Source of the DNA: Anopheles merus
Lineage: Eukaryota; Arthropoda; Insecta; Diptera; Culicidae
Reading direction: 5' to 3'
Assembly (NCBI RefSeq): GCF_017562075.2
Contig: NC_054085.1
Span: forward strand, 19,143,222-19,207,221
DNA: 64,000 nucleotides
Part shown: in pieces, positions 45,438 to 59,000 of the stretch
How the letters are laid out: every line of letters begins with the position of its first letter
Numbering within the stretch: position 1 is the first letter of the stretch
The notes under the pieces: generated by a model
Database searches by the model: none
Seen by the model: only the letters and a program-made list of their open reading frames with translations
Told to the model about the DNA's origin: nothing
Translations under genes and position numbers: made by a program

Positions 45438-45591
45438 GGCAGCGGTAATCGCTGCTGCGGGCGTGCGTGCGGAAAAATCAAAATTGTTTGATTCTGACGC
45501 ATGCGGTTGCGGGCTGTCACCCGCTGCGGGTGTCAAATTCCATACATTTTCAGAAAACGCACGCACGCCCGCATCAGCGATTACCGCTGCC
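45438..45591. mobile_element. 154-bp palindromic MITE, possibly Harbinger type
   Basis: Arms 45438-45471 and 45558-45591 are 34-bp inverted repeats with one mismatch, starting GGCAGCGGTAATCGCTG. The loop is 86 bases. The trinucleotide TAA abuts both ends (45435-45437 and 45592-45594), which matches the 3-bp TWA target duplication of PIF/Harbinger elements with GG-starting ends. No coding potential. Confidence 0.6.
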
Positions 45592-47090
45592 TAAACAATT
45601 TGATTTCATAAAGTGTAGCAAAGTACGAGACCGTTGCCTCTTCACGGCTTGGGTACAGCAGAGCGAGACAGAAAAGAAAAACATCGCGCTGACGTTTCTG
45701 GGGAATCGCCAAACGACCAGCGAAAAGGTCCCCCCGTACGCGTTTCATTGTGTCACAACTGGTCGGACGGTACGGGTGGGGTGTTTCTGTTGTTGTCTTC
45801 GAAACGCAGTGAATCGATTATGTTAAATATACAATAATCGCAGTGTATGTTCGCCATCAATCTTCAAACTGTTTTTAGTTTTAATCTCCTCGCTAAATCG
45901 CGCAAGCACCACGGCTGCACCAGTGGTCGAAGCCAGAGTGTCATGTGTTCCGTACCGTCAAGGGTGTAACCGTGCTGGGATGTGTGCGTGCGTGCGTGTG
46001 TGCATTGCTCATTCCGTGTGTGCTGCACTTCCTTGTTGTTGAGCGAAAAATACTGTGTGTTATGATTTGTGTTTTTTTTGTATTGTTATTTCTTGCCACA
46101 TTTTCATGCGATAAGGCAGCAGATGATTTGTCTTCGCTATCAGTTGATGTCACTCACCCATACACAAACACACGAGCGAACGGACGGACGGACGACTGAT
46201 GGCATTTATTGTCGCTGGTTTGTTCGCTGAACTGTTCTGTTTGTTGCTAGTAGTTTTGCTATGACGCACCTCTCTTCTTTGTGCGTACAGGCCTAAATGA
46301 TGCGAAATGAAAATGTCCCGGCGGTACCACCCACACTCTTTCGAGTGTGTAAAAGTCCCCCCTGCAATGTTTTGCTCGGTGTGTGCCTAGCGCTCTGGTG
46401 CCGGAGGAGGTTGTGGATGTGGAGCGGGGAAGATGCCACCCACGAGAGGACAGTGCAGTGTGCAGAAGGAAAAATAAAAATAAAGCCTCTTCAGTGTTGT
46501 TCAATATTTCGGTGCTATTTTTAAGTCATCATCATCGTCCCACGCGGCGTATGAGCGCAATTCAATTTCTTTTTTTTTCTGATCGTGTGTCCTCCTCTGT
46601 GTTCCACAGGAAAATGTTGTGCTCGTGTTGCAGCTAGTGTGTAGCAAGATTCCCATGCCTCTGTCTAGATGGGCTTATAATAGAAGCGAAGCGCAAATGT
46701 GTAAGTGCAGCAAGAAATAAAAGTGTTTACACGTGCATATCCCCGTACATCTCAGAAGAGGTCACCTCCCTCAGTGCAAGCGAAATATCGCATAAAGGTG
46801 TCCGCATCCACTCCGCTTGCTCTGTGTGTGTGTGTGTCCGGTGCTTACTGTGTGCGTGTGTGTGCATTGGTTGCTGTGTTTCGATCCCTTTGCCCCCGAA
46901 TAAAGTGAACCGAAGTGAAATTCCGCCGAAGGGAAAAGCCCACCCGCCATAAACACACACACACACACACAGGCAACATCCACGGCAACCGGTACACATT
47001 ATTCCCAGCTAACACAGGCAGGCAGGCTGCACGGTGTACGGAATTTCAAAGCCCTCGAAGTGACCACGGAACACCCACCAACGCATCGCC

Positions 47091-50000
47091 ATGGCTACGT
47101 CCAACAAGGAGATGGAAGAAACCGAAGATAACACTGAACTCGATCCGAGAATTCAGGTAAGCGAAATTCCATTCAATAGAAATACAACAACAAAAAAACT
47201 CGAGAATAACCCAACTTCTATCGAGGTGCGTGCGTCACAAACAACACAAAAAGGAAACCTACCCCAAGTAGTTGAGGTATACTTCATTAGTACAACGTCA
47301 CCGGGGGAAGTGTTAGATGGCCGTAATTATGTCACTTTGCGCAAAGGGAATGTAGGGCTTGTCTCTGCACTCCAAAGTTCTGTTTTTTACCTTCCCTCAA
47401 GTGGTTGTGCGGTTATTGTTGTTAGAGCCCGATGGTGGGCGGTACGGGAGAGGATTTTCACCCCCGGGCCCCAGATACTTGAGCGGTAACAAGACATGTT
47501 AGCTTGTAAAAGAAGCGTTACTTGAACCCGCCTGCACTTGCTCGGCCGATAAGATAATCTCTCCTGAACATACCTGATAAAGATTAATGTCCTTTATCTA
47601 CGCGCGACGACAGGTCGATGGGTTTTCGAACAACCTGGTGAAGCGGCTGGCGTGTGTCTTTGAAGGTAGAGATTGACGTAAGCGTTGCTTCGGGTTTGGG
47701 TTTTTTCTTCCTTCATTGACATGGGTGTGAGGATGGAAATGGATTTGTTTATCGAACGGGAAATGATAATAGGGTGCAAAATGTAAGCAAAAAGTGTAAT
47801 GCAAGAGGGATGCAATAGAAATGGATTTAAAAAAAATTACCAACTTTTTACGGTCGTTTTTCTTTTTATTGATGATAACCGGCCTACCTACACGGTGATA
47901 CTGGCCATATGTACCGGTTTACTAGATTGTATTGTTGCCAAGTTTGAAAGGTTGGCAACTAAACCTCATTGTTAAGTAGAGGCGATCCAGGAGGGAGTCG
48001 AAAATATATGTTTTGCAGGAGTCGCTGCGACTAAAAGTTTGTTTTTAATTTATGTCATAAACGTTAACCATTTAAATTTAATATTAATATGTATGTTTGT
48101 CGAATTTCTTGAAATACATAATGCTTTATAGATATTTAAGAATAACTTGATTCTCTCTAGTTCCATATTTTATATAACGTAGAATAATTTTCTGCTTACT
48201 TTTAAATTTGATACAATTTATTGTAAATTTTACTGATTTGACACATCAAATGTCAAATGCAAAATAATTTCCCTTTTTGTCGAATTTTAAGAACCATTTT
48301 AAAAGGTACAAAACTGTAATCTTCAGATGAAATCAGATTGAATAACTAATTTAGTGGCTAAAAATGTACCATTTTATGGAAAATTATACGAAAATTAGGT
48401 ATAATTTGACTGAAAACCTCGAAATTCGATTCACGCTAATATTCGAGATACGCTATGGCCTCCGGTCCGCATTACAGGGTTTCCCACGATTTATTGGTCA
48501 GTTCCCATGATTTTTTGGTTCGTTTCCATAATTTATTGACATTTTCCGATTGGATATCAATACAATTGGACCCAAAAATTCTGGGAAACGGATTTTTTCT
48601 CATCTGTATTATTGTTTCCAATATTCACATTGTTGGTAAATTAATTATTCAGTCTACAATATTTATTATTCTACACAAGTAAAAAATGTACTCGCTGAAG
48701 GAGCAGTAAAGTGTCACCAAACTGCTCTTAGAAATAGAGCAATTTTGTTCTTTCTAACCCTTCGAATTGGTCCAGGTTTCTTAAGGTTCCTATATTTATT
48801 TTTAAAAAGCTTATCAAAAAGCTTCCATTTACAACTAAGTATATTATGTATAAAATGTTGTATTACTGCTACAGCTCAATACAAAGGATGTTGCACTATA
48901 AGCGCATGGCACAAAGCAAGACATATTGTACAACACGTGGTTCGCTCAGTTAAGGTCGATAATGTCACTATATTTTCTACGTGATTGCTTCTTTATTGTC
49001 ATTACAATGCTAATATTTTACACTAAACCGTGTAGCGACAACCGTATTTATCTCTATTGTTATTTAAATGATATCTTAAATACAATCGAACTCCCAGTGT
49101 TGACCTGTGGAATTGTGTCTCTTTTGTAAACCCAAAAACGTGAGCCTCTGGCCAAAGCAAAGCAAGATAGTTTACGATCAATCGACGGAGAGGAGGAACG
49201 TGACTGTTGTATAAAGACAGTAGGTTGTAAATATTTTGTCTTACTACTACTACTAGCCTACCCCCCTGCATTTGCATGGAGATCGTATTATTTTTTTTAA
49301 TTTAAAAAATAAGCTTCTTTAATTTGATTTTCCGTGTTTCATGGAAAAAAGGCCTCACTTCCAAATGTAAATTGGTGCATTGGTTGGTGCGCTGTTGTGT
49401 TACAAGTTTCTGTATTCGATGTCGCGATGAGTCACGCGTTGCCGTCTCACTAACCTTCCCACTAGCACGGTCCATATTCCGTCAGCTGTCCAAAACAAAC
49501 GTAAAAAAATCAACAAAAAAACAAGCCTTCGTTACATAGCGAGGTGCGCGCGAAAAGAAAATTACATTTTCTGCTGCCCCAGCCACACAAAACACAAAAT
49601 CGTCGTCCCCGCTCAAGGTTGGCCTACGCGAGCGGCCGCGCAAGCCAATCGCGGCTGCAATCTCCGTTTCCTTCGCAGGCCGGTTACATTTTCTTTGGCA
49701 TTTCCATTAACTCACTGCTCGTTCGAAGGGGTAGGCTGCTCTATCGAAGATGTTATCGGAATGGTGGTCTCCCCTACCCGGGGTGCGCGTTCGGTTGATG
49801 ATAATGATGATGATGGTCCCGTTACAAGCCAATGTCCGTGTGTTACAGGCCAGGCAACTAAAACCCGTCTCGGCCCAAAGGGGCACAACTTGGCAAGTTC
49901 TTGTCCCGTCCCTAGTAGAGAAGATGCAAAAGCCTGACACCCAACACACCCAAGAAGCGCACCACACCATGTTAATGGTCACCAGAGGGATCATCCGGAG

Positions 50001-53000
50001 CGTTCGGTTGGGTTGAAAAATGGAACCCCTTTTTTGGGAGGATGGAGGGAAATAAAAACAAACCCCTTGCTCCCCTGTCCGTGAGTAAAAAAAACCGGTC
50101 TCCTGCGCCATGCTTTGGTATTCCCCAGCTAGATGCGCACACACCTATACATGGGTTTCTTTTCTTTCGTTTTGCTTTGGGGGTCTCAAAGGGAGGTCAT
50201 CTCGCGGAGGGGGCAGAGCAGATGGTTTGCGATGAGCGGGGAGGGGTGATGGCTACGTTCTGGCCCCAAACTCCGTCTTGAGTTGAACCGGTTTTGTGAA
50301 GCGCGCTGAGGCTTTTGCGCGTCTCAAGCCTCATCTCAACCACAAACCCCGTTCCTTCTCGCTGCTGTTGCTGCTTCGGCTGTCGTTGTTTTGGTTGTTT
50401 GTAGAGAAGATGATCAATCTGCCAGCATGACTGGAAAGATTCTTCTTTCTCATTGCTTCTTGTTGACGGGCTCTACCACCATAAACTTGCACATGTTTTA
50501 ATGCTGCAAGCAGCCGCACTGTTGTGCTTAACCAACCTTCTCCCCTTTCACACCGTTTTTCCATCTAACGGTACGGTCATACGCCGCCAGTACAATACTA
50601 AGTAAAAAAACCTAATTTCGAAAAATCTTGGGATGCTTCTTCTTTTCGATGACGGTTATCCCCTAATGTGAAGATATGATAAATTTATCAGCAATACGCG
50701 ATACTTGATGTATGTGATCAATTTCAACTCGACAGCTTTAGGTGTTTGTAGTGCATTATTGGTAATTTTCGTCCTATTTTATGCATTTGTTGAATGTTTA
50801 ATTCAATTTAAGTTGTGCTTTAGTATTTGATGCAAAATATCTTTTTTTTTTGTTCTGCATTTTTCGAGTGATAAATGAGTCGTGTACATGACAATTTGAA
50901 ATTGTGTACTGGTATGCTTGGTCCCATACATTATAATTTGCTGAAAACTAATATAGAGTTTGTGGAGTGTATTGTGTTGTATTATTTGCTTTCTAAATTA
51001 AAAAAAATCCTTTCTTCCAAGAATTACGTATTTTATGGACGATCCCTCATGTGATAGAGAAACTCCCTTACATTTTTACTCGTTTATTTAAATTTCTTTT
51101 TTTTAATTTTATTTTTAGTTAAATTTTTAAAGCCTTTTTCGTCACTCACCTACACCAACTGTGCCGGGAAGACGGAACTGGACTTTGTTTGATGTTTTAT
51201 GATATATCAAACACGTCGCTTACCTTATCTAACTCGATAGCCCCGATGTCTTGTAGGACGCGTCATTAGTCATCCTTTGTAATGGTGTGCGCGTACTACT
51301 ACTATTCGTCTATCATGTGACTGTTATCAGTTTCAACTGATGAAGTAGAAGAATAACATAAAATGAAACGAAATAAAAAAAAAAAAACACCAAAACAAAC
51401 ACAATGCCGGGGCTTGTTTGTTGTGTGTGCAGTACTGCACTGGAGTGCTTTAAGTGATTGCAAAGTTTCCACTACGAAACACTGCACTTACGGCTCTCCA
51501 AAGGGTGAGGGGGCACGTGTCGGTCCGGCACTATCATTCTATCAGTAAAACTTACCTGTTTTCCAGTACTCGCAGCACTAATAGCATTCAGTATAGTTTC
51601 TTTAGTTGATGGGAAAAGTGTCAATGTAACTCGCTTCTTCTAATACAACAATGTCGCTAACGAATGGTGATGATGATGCGCTGCTAGTGGTAGGTTAATG
51701 AGGATAGTAGAAGGTGAACGAATGTTAGCTACCTTGTTAGGCAACTGTCCCAAGGGGGGGATGGAGCCAATATTTAACAAACCTAAAGTGTCAACAAGTT
51801 GCACCTGAAAAATGCTAATTTTGTGATCACGTTCAGTGTTGGGACATTTTACTATACAAATATTTAACAACCTTCCCCCCCCGTGTGTGCTCGCTTGTGT
51901 GTGTGTGTGTGGTACAATGTGGAAGAGGAAGATTGTGCTAATTGTGTGAGGAAAAGAGGTCTCCTCTACATGACTATTGCAGTATTGATCGATAGAGAGA
52001 AAACAGTGAAAATTATGCCTATTGGATTCAAGTAGCGCGATGGTCTCGAACATAATCCAATCAACGTTTGGTACAATGCCAAACGGGCCACGACCCAATT
52101 TGAATGGTTGTAGGTTGAATTGTAACGTTGTTGAATTGGTGGCAATTAAAACAACTTAAAAAAGAGTCATAAAACTGCTGTATAAGTATTGATTTACTCG
52201 CTAATGGAATTTCCCATTCATATACTGTACAATCGTTCTTCCTATCCTTTCTAATGTCTCTATTTCTCTTCCTTCTTTTTTTGCAGATCGAACTCGAGAA
52301 TCTCAACACGGCAACGGATGATATTAATAAGCTCGAGATTGAACTAGAGGTACGTTAATGCTCGCACGGAAAGTGGCTGTAGTTGACAATATTTTTTTTA
52401 ACCTGTCGAAAAAGCTGATTTATGGATGGTCTTAATTCCATAAAAATTATACCTCCTTTCGCTCTCACACACATACCTCCCGTATGTGCAGAGTTCGTGT
52501 TTCATTGCACTCGCTGAATCAGCCGAACGTTGATTTAATGGTCCGCAAGACCGTTAGAAACACACACGCGCGCACAGGTCAAAGGCAGCAGAGGACTGTG
52601 GTTGTCGCTGGCAGCAAACAGCATTATCCCGCTGTTATAGAGTTTCAGTAGATTTTGCTGGCCGGAAAACGGGAACGGGGCGACGGAGGCACTCGACGTC
52701 GGCGGACCCCGAACGCCATCAATTCAAGGAGTCAAGGACAGGCAACGGCCGCACCGTAGCAAAAGCCGAGCTCTCAATTGTGTTGTGGCTGGGGCCGGGA
52801 GTGACACTGGTCATTAGTTTTTCTGCTGCTGCTGCTGCTGCTGCTATTCCTTCGTGTACTATTTTTGGTTCACCATTTACACGTGAGCGTAGCAGAATGG
52901 GTTGTAGTTTTTTTTTCGTGTAATTTGCATTTTTCTTTCCTTTCACGGACCTTTCTTTCGCTGTGAAATGTGAAAGGTCAGTGGGGAAAAAAATGAGCCA

Positions 53001-56000
53001 GCTTTGCTTTTGCTGGCTAGACGACGCTTAATGACGTTAAAACATGCACATCAATTGAATGGTTTTGTTTAATATAACTGCCGGGGTTTAAAAAAACAAA
53101 CGTTTGTGTAATAGCCGTTCAAATCACTACGTCTCTAATAAGTTCTGTGGTAATTTAACAAAGCCCTGTCAATTAAGCTTCTCACATGCGGCATTTATCG
53201 AAAGGGGCATAGTTTCAAACCCACAGCCCCAGTGATACTTGCGGTGTGAGTAAACGGCCGCTAATAGAATGCAAATATGTTCATAAAGGGCCATCCATCT
53301 CATTGGCCCCTTTTTTACGATGCCACGATCACTCACTCACCTCATCTACGATAATGGTGTTGGTACGATCGCAACTAAAGATGCATTCTCAATGCCTTTG
53401 TCATTATTTGCTGCAATGGAACAACGTTGTCAGGCTTAGAATGCAATCACGTGATCGAACGAGTTCTCCAGTGTGTTGCTTAGAACTAACACCGTGTAGA
53501 TCCATGACGGGTTTTTGTACCAAATTACAGTAGAAATAACAATTGTCTAAGTTAAATTTATTATATAGATAAATATTAGATTGTTTCTTTAACTGACTTT
53601 TTTGAATTCGACATTTTGACAGTTAAGTTCAGCTGAGAGTAAGCCGGTCTCATGGTACAGTCGTCAACTCGTACGACTTAACAACATGCCCGTCATGGGT
53701 TCAAGCCCCAAATAGACCGTGCCGCCATATGTAGGACTGACTATCCTGCTATGGGGGGAAATCAATAAGTCACTGAAAGCCAACCCCACAAGAGTGTGTT
53801 GGTAGGCCTTGACCGGCATCGGTTGTTGAGCCAAAGAAAGAAAGAAAGAAAGAAGTTCAGCTGAGAGTAATTATAATAGTAGGCGTTGAAATTCTTCTTT
53901 CAAATTATCCGTTAAATTATTTGAATAGTACATTCGGTGTAGAAACAATAAGATTTAAAAAATCTTAAAAAAATACTTAAATTAAATGCTTTTGTTGTTG
54001 AAAATCAAATTGCTCAAAAACTCAAATTGTTACTATTTTCGCATTCTTCTTCTTCTTCTTTGGCTCAACAACCGATGCCGGTCAAGGCCTGCCAACCCAC
54101 TTGTGGGGTTGGCTTTCAGTGACTTATTGATTTCCCCCCATAGCAGGATAGTCAGTCCTACGTATGGCGGCACGGTCTATTTGGGGCTTGAACCCATGAC
54201 GGGCATGTTGTTAAGTCGTACGAGTTGACGCATTACTTATGGCAATACAAAAAGTGATGAAACGCAAAACCGCACTGGCGCATCCGTGTTGGGAATGAAA
54301 CCTAAACCGTGTTAACGATAAATGACGCATGGCGCTTAATGATTGGTGCACGTTTTGCTTCTAAGATTATAAATGCCGAGTTACGTGTGCACTTGGTGCA
54401 CCCGGCGTGGGAAGCTGCGATGTGGTGTGGGTCCAACTGCTACACCACCACCCTGACCTTAAAACACGGGGTACGCGGGACCCATCATGATCATCATCAC
54501 CCAATCGAAAGTGTATGTTTGTATCGCCGCTTCCACATGACACATGCAGCAACTGATACGTCTGCATACGCGATTCCTCTCAGTCCATTGATTGAACTTT
54601 TGTATGGAGCCGAACGATTTGCTTTCCCACGCATCCCGGCAAGCGTAGAAGAAGGCAAAATCTGCCCAGCGAAAAGAGAGAGAGAGAGAGAGAGATAGAG
54701 TAAAAAACCGCATGTCATATGCATTTATGCGCATTTGTTCCGCACCGTGATTAGCATATTGCAACTTGCCCGCTTGCTGCCGGGCGGGTTGGATCTCCAC
54801 TTACCCCAACGGAACTTAACGCCGAGACACGGACCAGAAGATGGGTTTTGTGGTTTTGCATACACAGGGAATATGTGCAGGTGGATCGTTTTGACCATAT
54901 GTGTGTGTGTGTGTGTGTTTCTTTGCGGTTGGCAATTCTCTGCTTATACAACACAACTGTTTGTCTTTACTTTCTGTATGCATTTTTTATTTTTGCATTT
55001 GCATAACAGCGCACAGGTTCATGGGAAAATGGGCTTATTTTCCTCCACCCAAATCCCTTTGAGTGCTGTAAAATTTGATTAAAAAGTATAACCCCATCCG
55101 TAAGTGCGATGGGAAGTTGTCGGATGCACAGGGAATGCATGTAGCATCTTCCTGTGGTTCATTCAATTGACTATTTCAGGCAAAAATCGAACCACAATCT
55201 CCTTTACCTAGACGTGGAGTCGGACCTTTCTATGCCTAAGTTATGCAAGATATCGGAAAGACTGATTCAAGAATGGATAGAAGGAGCAGAAGGACTCCGG
55301 TGTCCTCGCTGGGTGTGTGGGAACTACCATCGTCCGATGGTTACGTATGATATTTATATCTAGAAGGACTAGAATGGAAATCGATCCTGCGTTGGGTAGA
55401 GGTAGCGTCAATGAAAGAAATGACGATCGATTATTATTGTTGACAGCCAATGTGCCAGTGTGCGAGCTAGTCCAAAAGTGGATTATTTTGTTGTTCAACT
55501 GGCATTGGGGGGTGTCTACATAATCATCTCTTTTCTTGTTGAGCAATAGTTTGGAGTGTTATGTATATAGTTAAATCTATTGCTTACATGAAAAATATTG
55601 AGTCACACATTCGGCAGTTGGTAGACTAGTATTGATCCGTAAAGAATCACATACGAGTGTGTCCTTGCTCGTTATAGAGTTTTCCAAGTCACTTTCGAAT
55701 GTGCACATCATTATTCACCACCATGCAAGATGTTTTTCAACAGCTGTCAAATGGTGCATTTGCATCATAATAAAATTTCAATTCCTGCACATGATTTTCA
55801 ACACATTACAAAGAACTGTCAAACCCAATCCAGCTTGAGACGTGGTGAAAATCATGTGGAAGAACTGATGCATTATCGTGATGCAATTACAACATTTGAC
55901 AGCTGTTTAAAAACATTTCACAGGCAATGAAAAATGTTGTAGACATTGCAAATGGACTCGGGGAACGCTTTAATATTGTCCCTCGCAGTATTTTGGATTT

Positions 56001-59000
56001 GTTGGAATGTTCTCGCGTCTGATTATCGTGTTGTTACTTCTGAAGAATTAGTGTCAAATAAACAGAGTCAATTACTCTTTGTACATTGAAACCTGTGTTT
56101 TGTAACGATTTATAACTGATTCGACGTGTGTAAGATAGCAATCAATATGCATATACTCAATTAACTCCTCTCATGGCGGGGTTATTTCTTGTGATTGTGT
56201 TGGGAATCCCACATGTGAATCCCACATAATAAACGATTCTTGCTCGTATAACTGGTTTTTATAATTGCTTTTAATTTGTAAACGGGTTGCGGGAAGGATG
56301 ATGATCACATCAAACGTGTTATAATAATTTTAAAATGGTAATCCCAGGCATTTGAATGCCTGTTTCTGTTTGAACCGCTTAAATCGAAAGCTGAAGTATC
56401 ATCAATTTGAAGTGTTATACTTTATTGATAAAATTACTAATATTTGTTGCTGGCACGAGTCTTTAAACCCTATTCCCCGTGCCTGGGTCTAGCATAGTCG
56501 TGGGCCATCTTTATCACTAGCTTAACTTCTGTGTAGACACTAACAAGGTAGAAACAACTTCCCAACAAGTTCCCAAAAACAAAGGCACAGCGAAAAAGCT
56601 CGAACTCGTTTTAACATATCCTGAAGGCAAAAACTTTCTTTCGCCCTCCATGTGTTGGTGCATCCCATTAGCATCCTGCAAGATAAATCCCGCGTTGCGC
56701 TCCCTATGTGTGTTGGTGTTTCGTGTGCAACTCCTCACATGTTATTTTCCCAGTGCAATGGAATGTTCCATGTTCCTCCATCAAGCGGTAAACAAAAACA
56801 GAAAAAAAAAACAAAACTGTTGTTGCTCTCCCTCGACACGACCATATTTAATTGAAGTATTATGCTTGTGGGTACCACCACCACCACCACCACACTCACC
56901 AAAGCATGACGGAGCCGGAGCTGAACACATGCAAGCGGCGGGTTGGGGTGCTGGCTGGCACCCCAGGGACAAAAAGAGCGTGCGAAAAAGGCAAAATAAA
57001 GGCCGGAAGTAACTGCTCTGCACCGAATCGTTCCATTTTTTTGTTGCTTTTGCTCGTATTTGTTACAGCAGGCAGCACCGGGAGATTGTTTTCAGGTGTG
57101 TGTGTGTGTGCATGGTGCATTTCTTGCAAAATGCAAAATGCAAAATGAAAAGTTGAAGAGTATAAATGCCGAAGGGCGTGTGCTAATGGTTGCAGAAAGG
57201 TGTATGAGGTGCTTCCGGACCATTTGCAAAAAAAAAAACAAAAGGAAACACATGTCCTGGTTTTGTGCCCAGGTGTGTGTGTATGTGGCCCAGGAATAGT
57301 GAAAGGTTGTGTTTTATTGCTTGGTCCTAATTGACCTTTTGAGGCATTGAGGCCTGGAATTCTTGTCGAAAGTCATTAAAAAAAGAATCGTTGTGGTATT
57401 TTTTTCTCGTTCAAACATATTTATAATTGCTCGTTTTACCGATATGCAGATCATGAGTTATAAGGAAAATGTGTTTTAGTTTTTAGCTTTTCTAAACTGA
57501 ATACAAAAAGAACAATTAATAATTATATATTTAAAAACATCTTTTTATATTTATTTTTTATTTCCATATTTTTCAAAATATTTTCCCTTTGAAATCGAAT
57601 GACTCTCTGTCGAATACAAAAACTCAATTCGAGATAAGCAATGAAAATGATTTTTTAGGTTTGTTTAAATTTAAATTGCGGTGGTTTTAATTTGAATTAA
57701 AGTAGATAATCCATTTCGAAGGTTTTTGTTTTGTTTTAATTAAATTCTTTTCTCGTTGTTTTACAAAATTGTTTCGTACGATTCACTACGATGCCAAAAG
57801 TGTATGAGCGTACCAGTCCGTCAGCGGGAAACTAATTGGAACGGTTTGGAGCGAAACCGTGGCGGATTAAACCGATTTTGTTCGTCATCCCGACGCGATG
57901 ACACAAACTGGAAATTTAATTATCATTTTATCCTGTCCTGACTAAATCTGCTCCAATACTCGGCGGAAGCTGTACTAATCCACCCAGCCCAGTGCACGGG
58001 CCGGGACACGTTTTGTGCCGTCCCAAATATTATACTTTCTCCTCCACCTCATCAAACTACTTCACCCCGTATGCTAATGCTGTGCTTCTCATTCTTTTTT
58101 TGTTGTTGTTGTTGCAGGAAGCCAACTCCACCTTTCGGATACTGATGAACGAATCGACCCGCCGGTTAAAGCTGTCCTCGAAAAAGCTCGGCAGCTGCAT
58201 CGAGAAGGCCCGCCCGTACTACGAAGCGCTCGAGAAGGCGAAGGTGGCCCAGCTGGAGTGTCAGGCGGCGACGCTCAAGTACCAGCGGGCGAACGAGATA
58301 CACGCGGCGGCCAAGGAAACGGTCGCCCTGGCCGAGCAGCGGTTCATGAGCAACTCGCACGAATGGCAGTTCGACAATGCCTGGCAGGAAATGTTAAACC
58401 ACGCTACTATTAAGGTACGGGTGCTGCAACGGTATCACTCGGGTGCTCTGTGCTATCTCCCGTGGGAGGCTGAGCGCCTTTTGGATTTGTTGTTGTTGTT
58501 GTTGTGGTTCGCGATATGATGCCACTTTCTTTGCCAGCGACTTCAGCACCGTCATGCTGTCGGTTTATGTGGTGCGTTTCGGATAAAGTTTTCCCTATGC
58601 GAGCTACAAACGCTTTTACCGCTGATTGACCTCCGAGTGGAAAGCTGTCGGGCGTTAGATTATGATACATATATACACCGCGACCTGTGTCCCGGCCATT
58701 CGATTCGGTTTCATTTTTATTGCTCACGGTGGAAGTTAAGTGCTTCGATGTGATGAGCTTTTACTTCTTTGTCGTCAGTTGGGTTTTTGATTGTCTGTTT
58801 GTAGTTCAATCTGACCTTCTCAATAAACTTCTCAATTAATCTTCCATGTTCGTAGTGACGAACAGTTTAAAGTCACGAAACAATAACAGTGGGCGCAGCG
58901 CGCTCAATAAAACCGTTTGCCGTTTAGAGAAGTGTTGGAATTTCTTTCCTTGTTCGCGGCCCAGCCAATATTATCCAGCCGTACCACCCAGCCAATATAA

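Larger units (their letters stand above)
43586..47090. other. Intergenic region between flightless I and SH3BP5
   Basis: The flightless I promoter should lie at 43586 and just beyond, and the leader and promoter of the SH3BP5 gene within roughly 45600-47090. The middle holds a SINE200 copy, a fold-back repeat and a small palindromic MITE, each listed separately. GT-rich and CA-rich runs occur at 46820-46870 and 46950-46972. No coding sequence is supported. Confidence 0.5.
52350..58117 (+). other. pcs: Second coding intron of the SH3BP5 gene
   Basis: A 5.8-kb intron between GTACGT and TTGCAG. It contains two SINE200 copies in inverted orientation (53643-53852, 54046-54230) and microsatellites: (CTG)7 at 52824-52844, (AG)n at 54674-54694 and (GT)n near 54900-54919. 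No coding sequence is supported in it. Confidence 0.65.

Noticed and set aside
53643..53852. Possible tRNA gene because of A- and B-box-like words
   Set aside because: No cloverleaf is formed, and target duplications plus multiple copies show it is a SINE.
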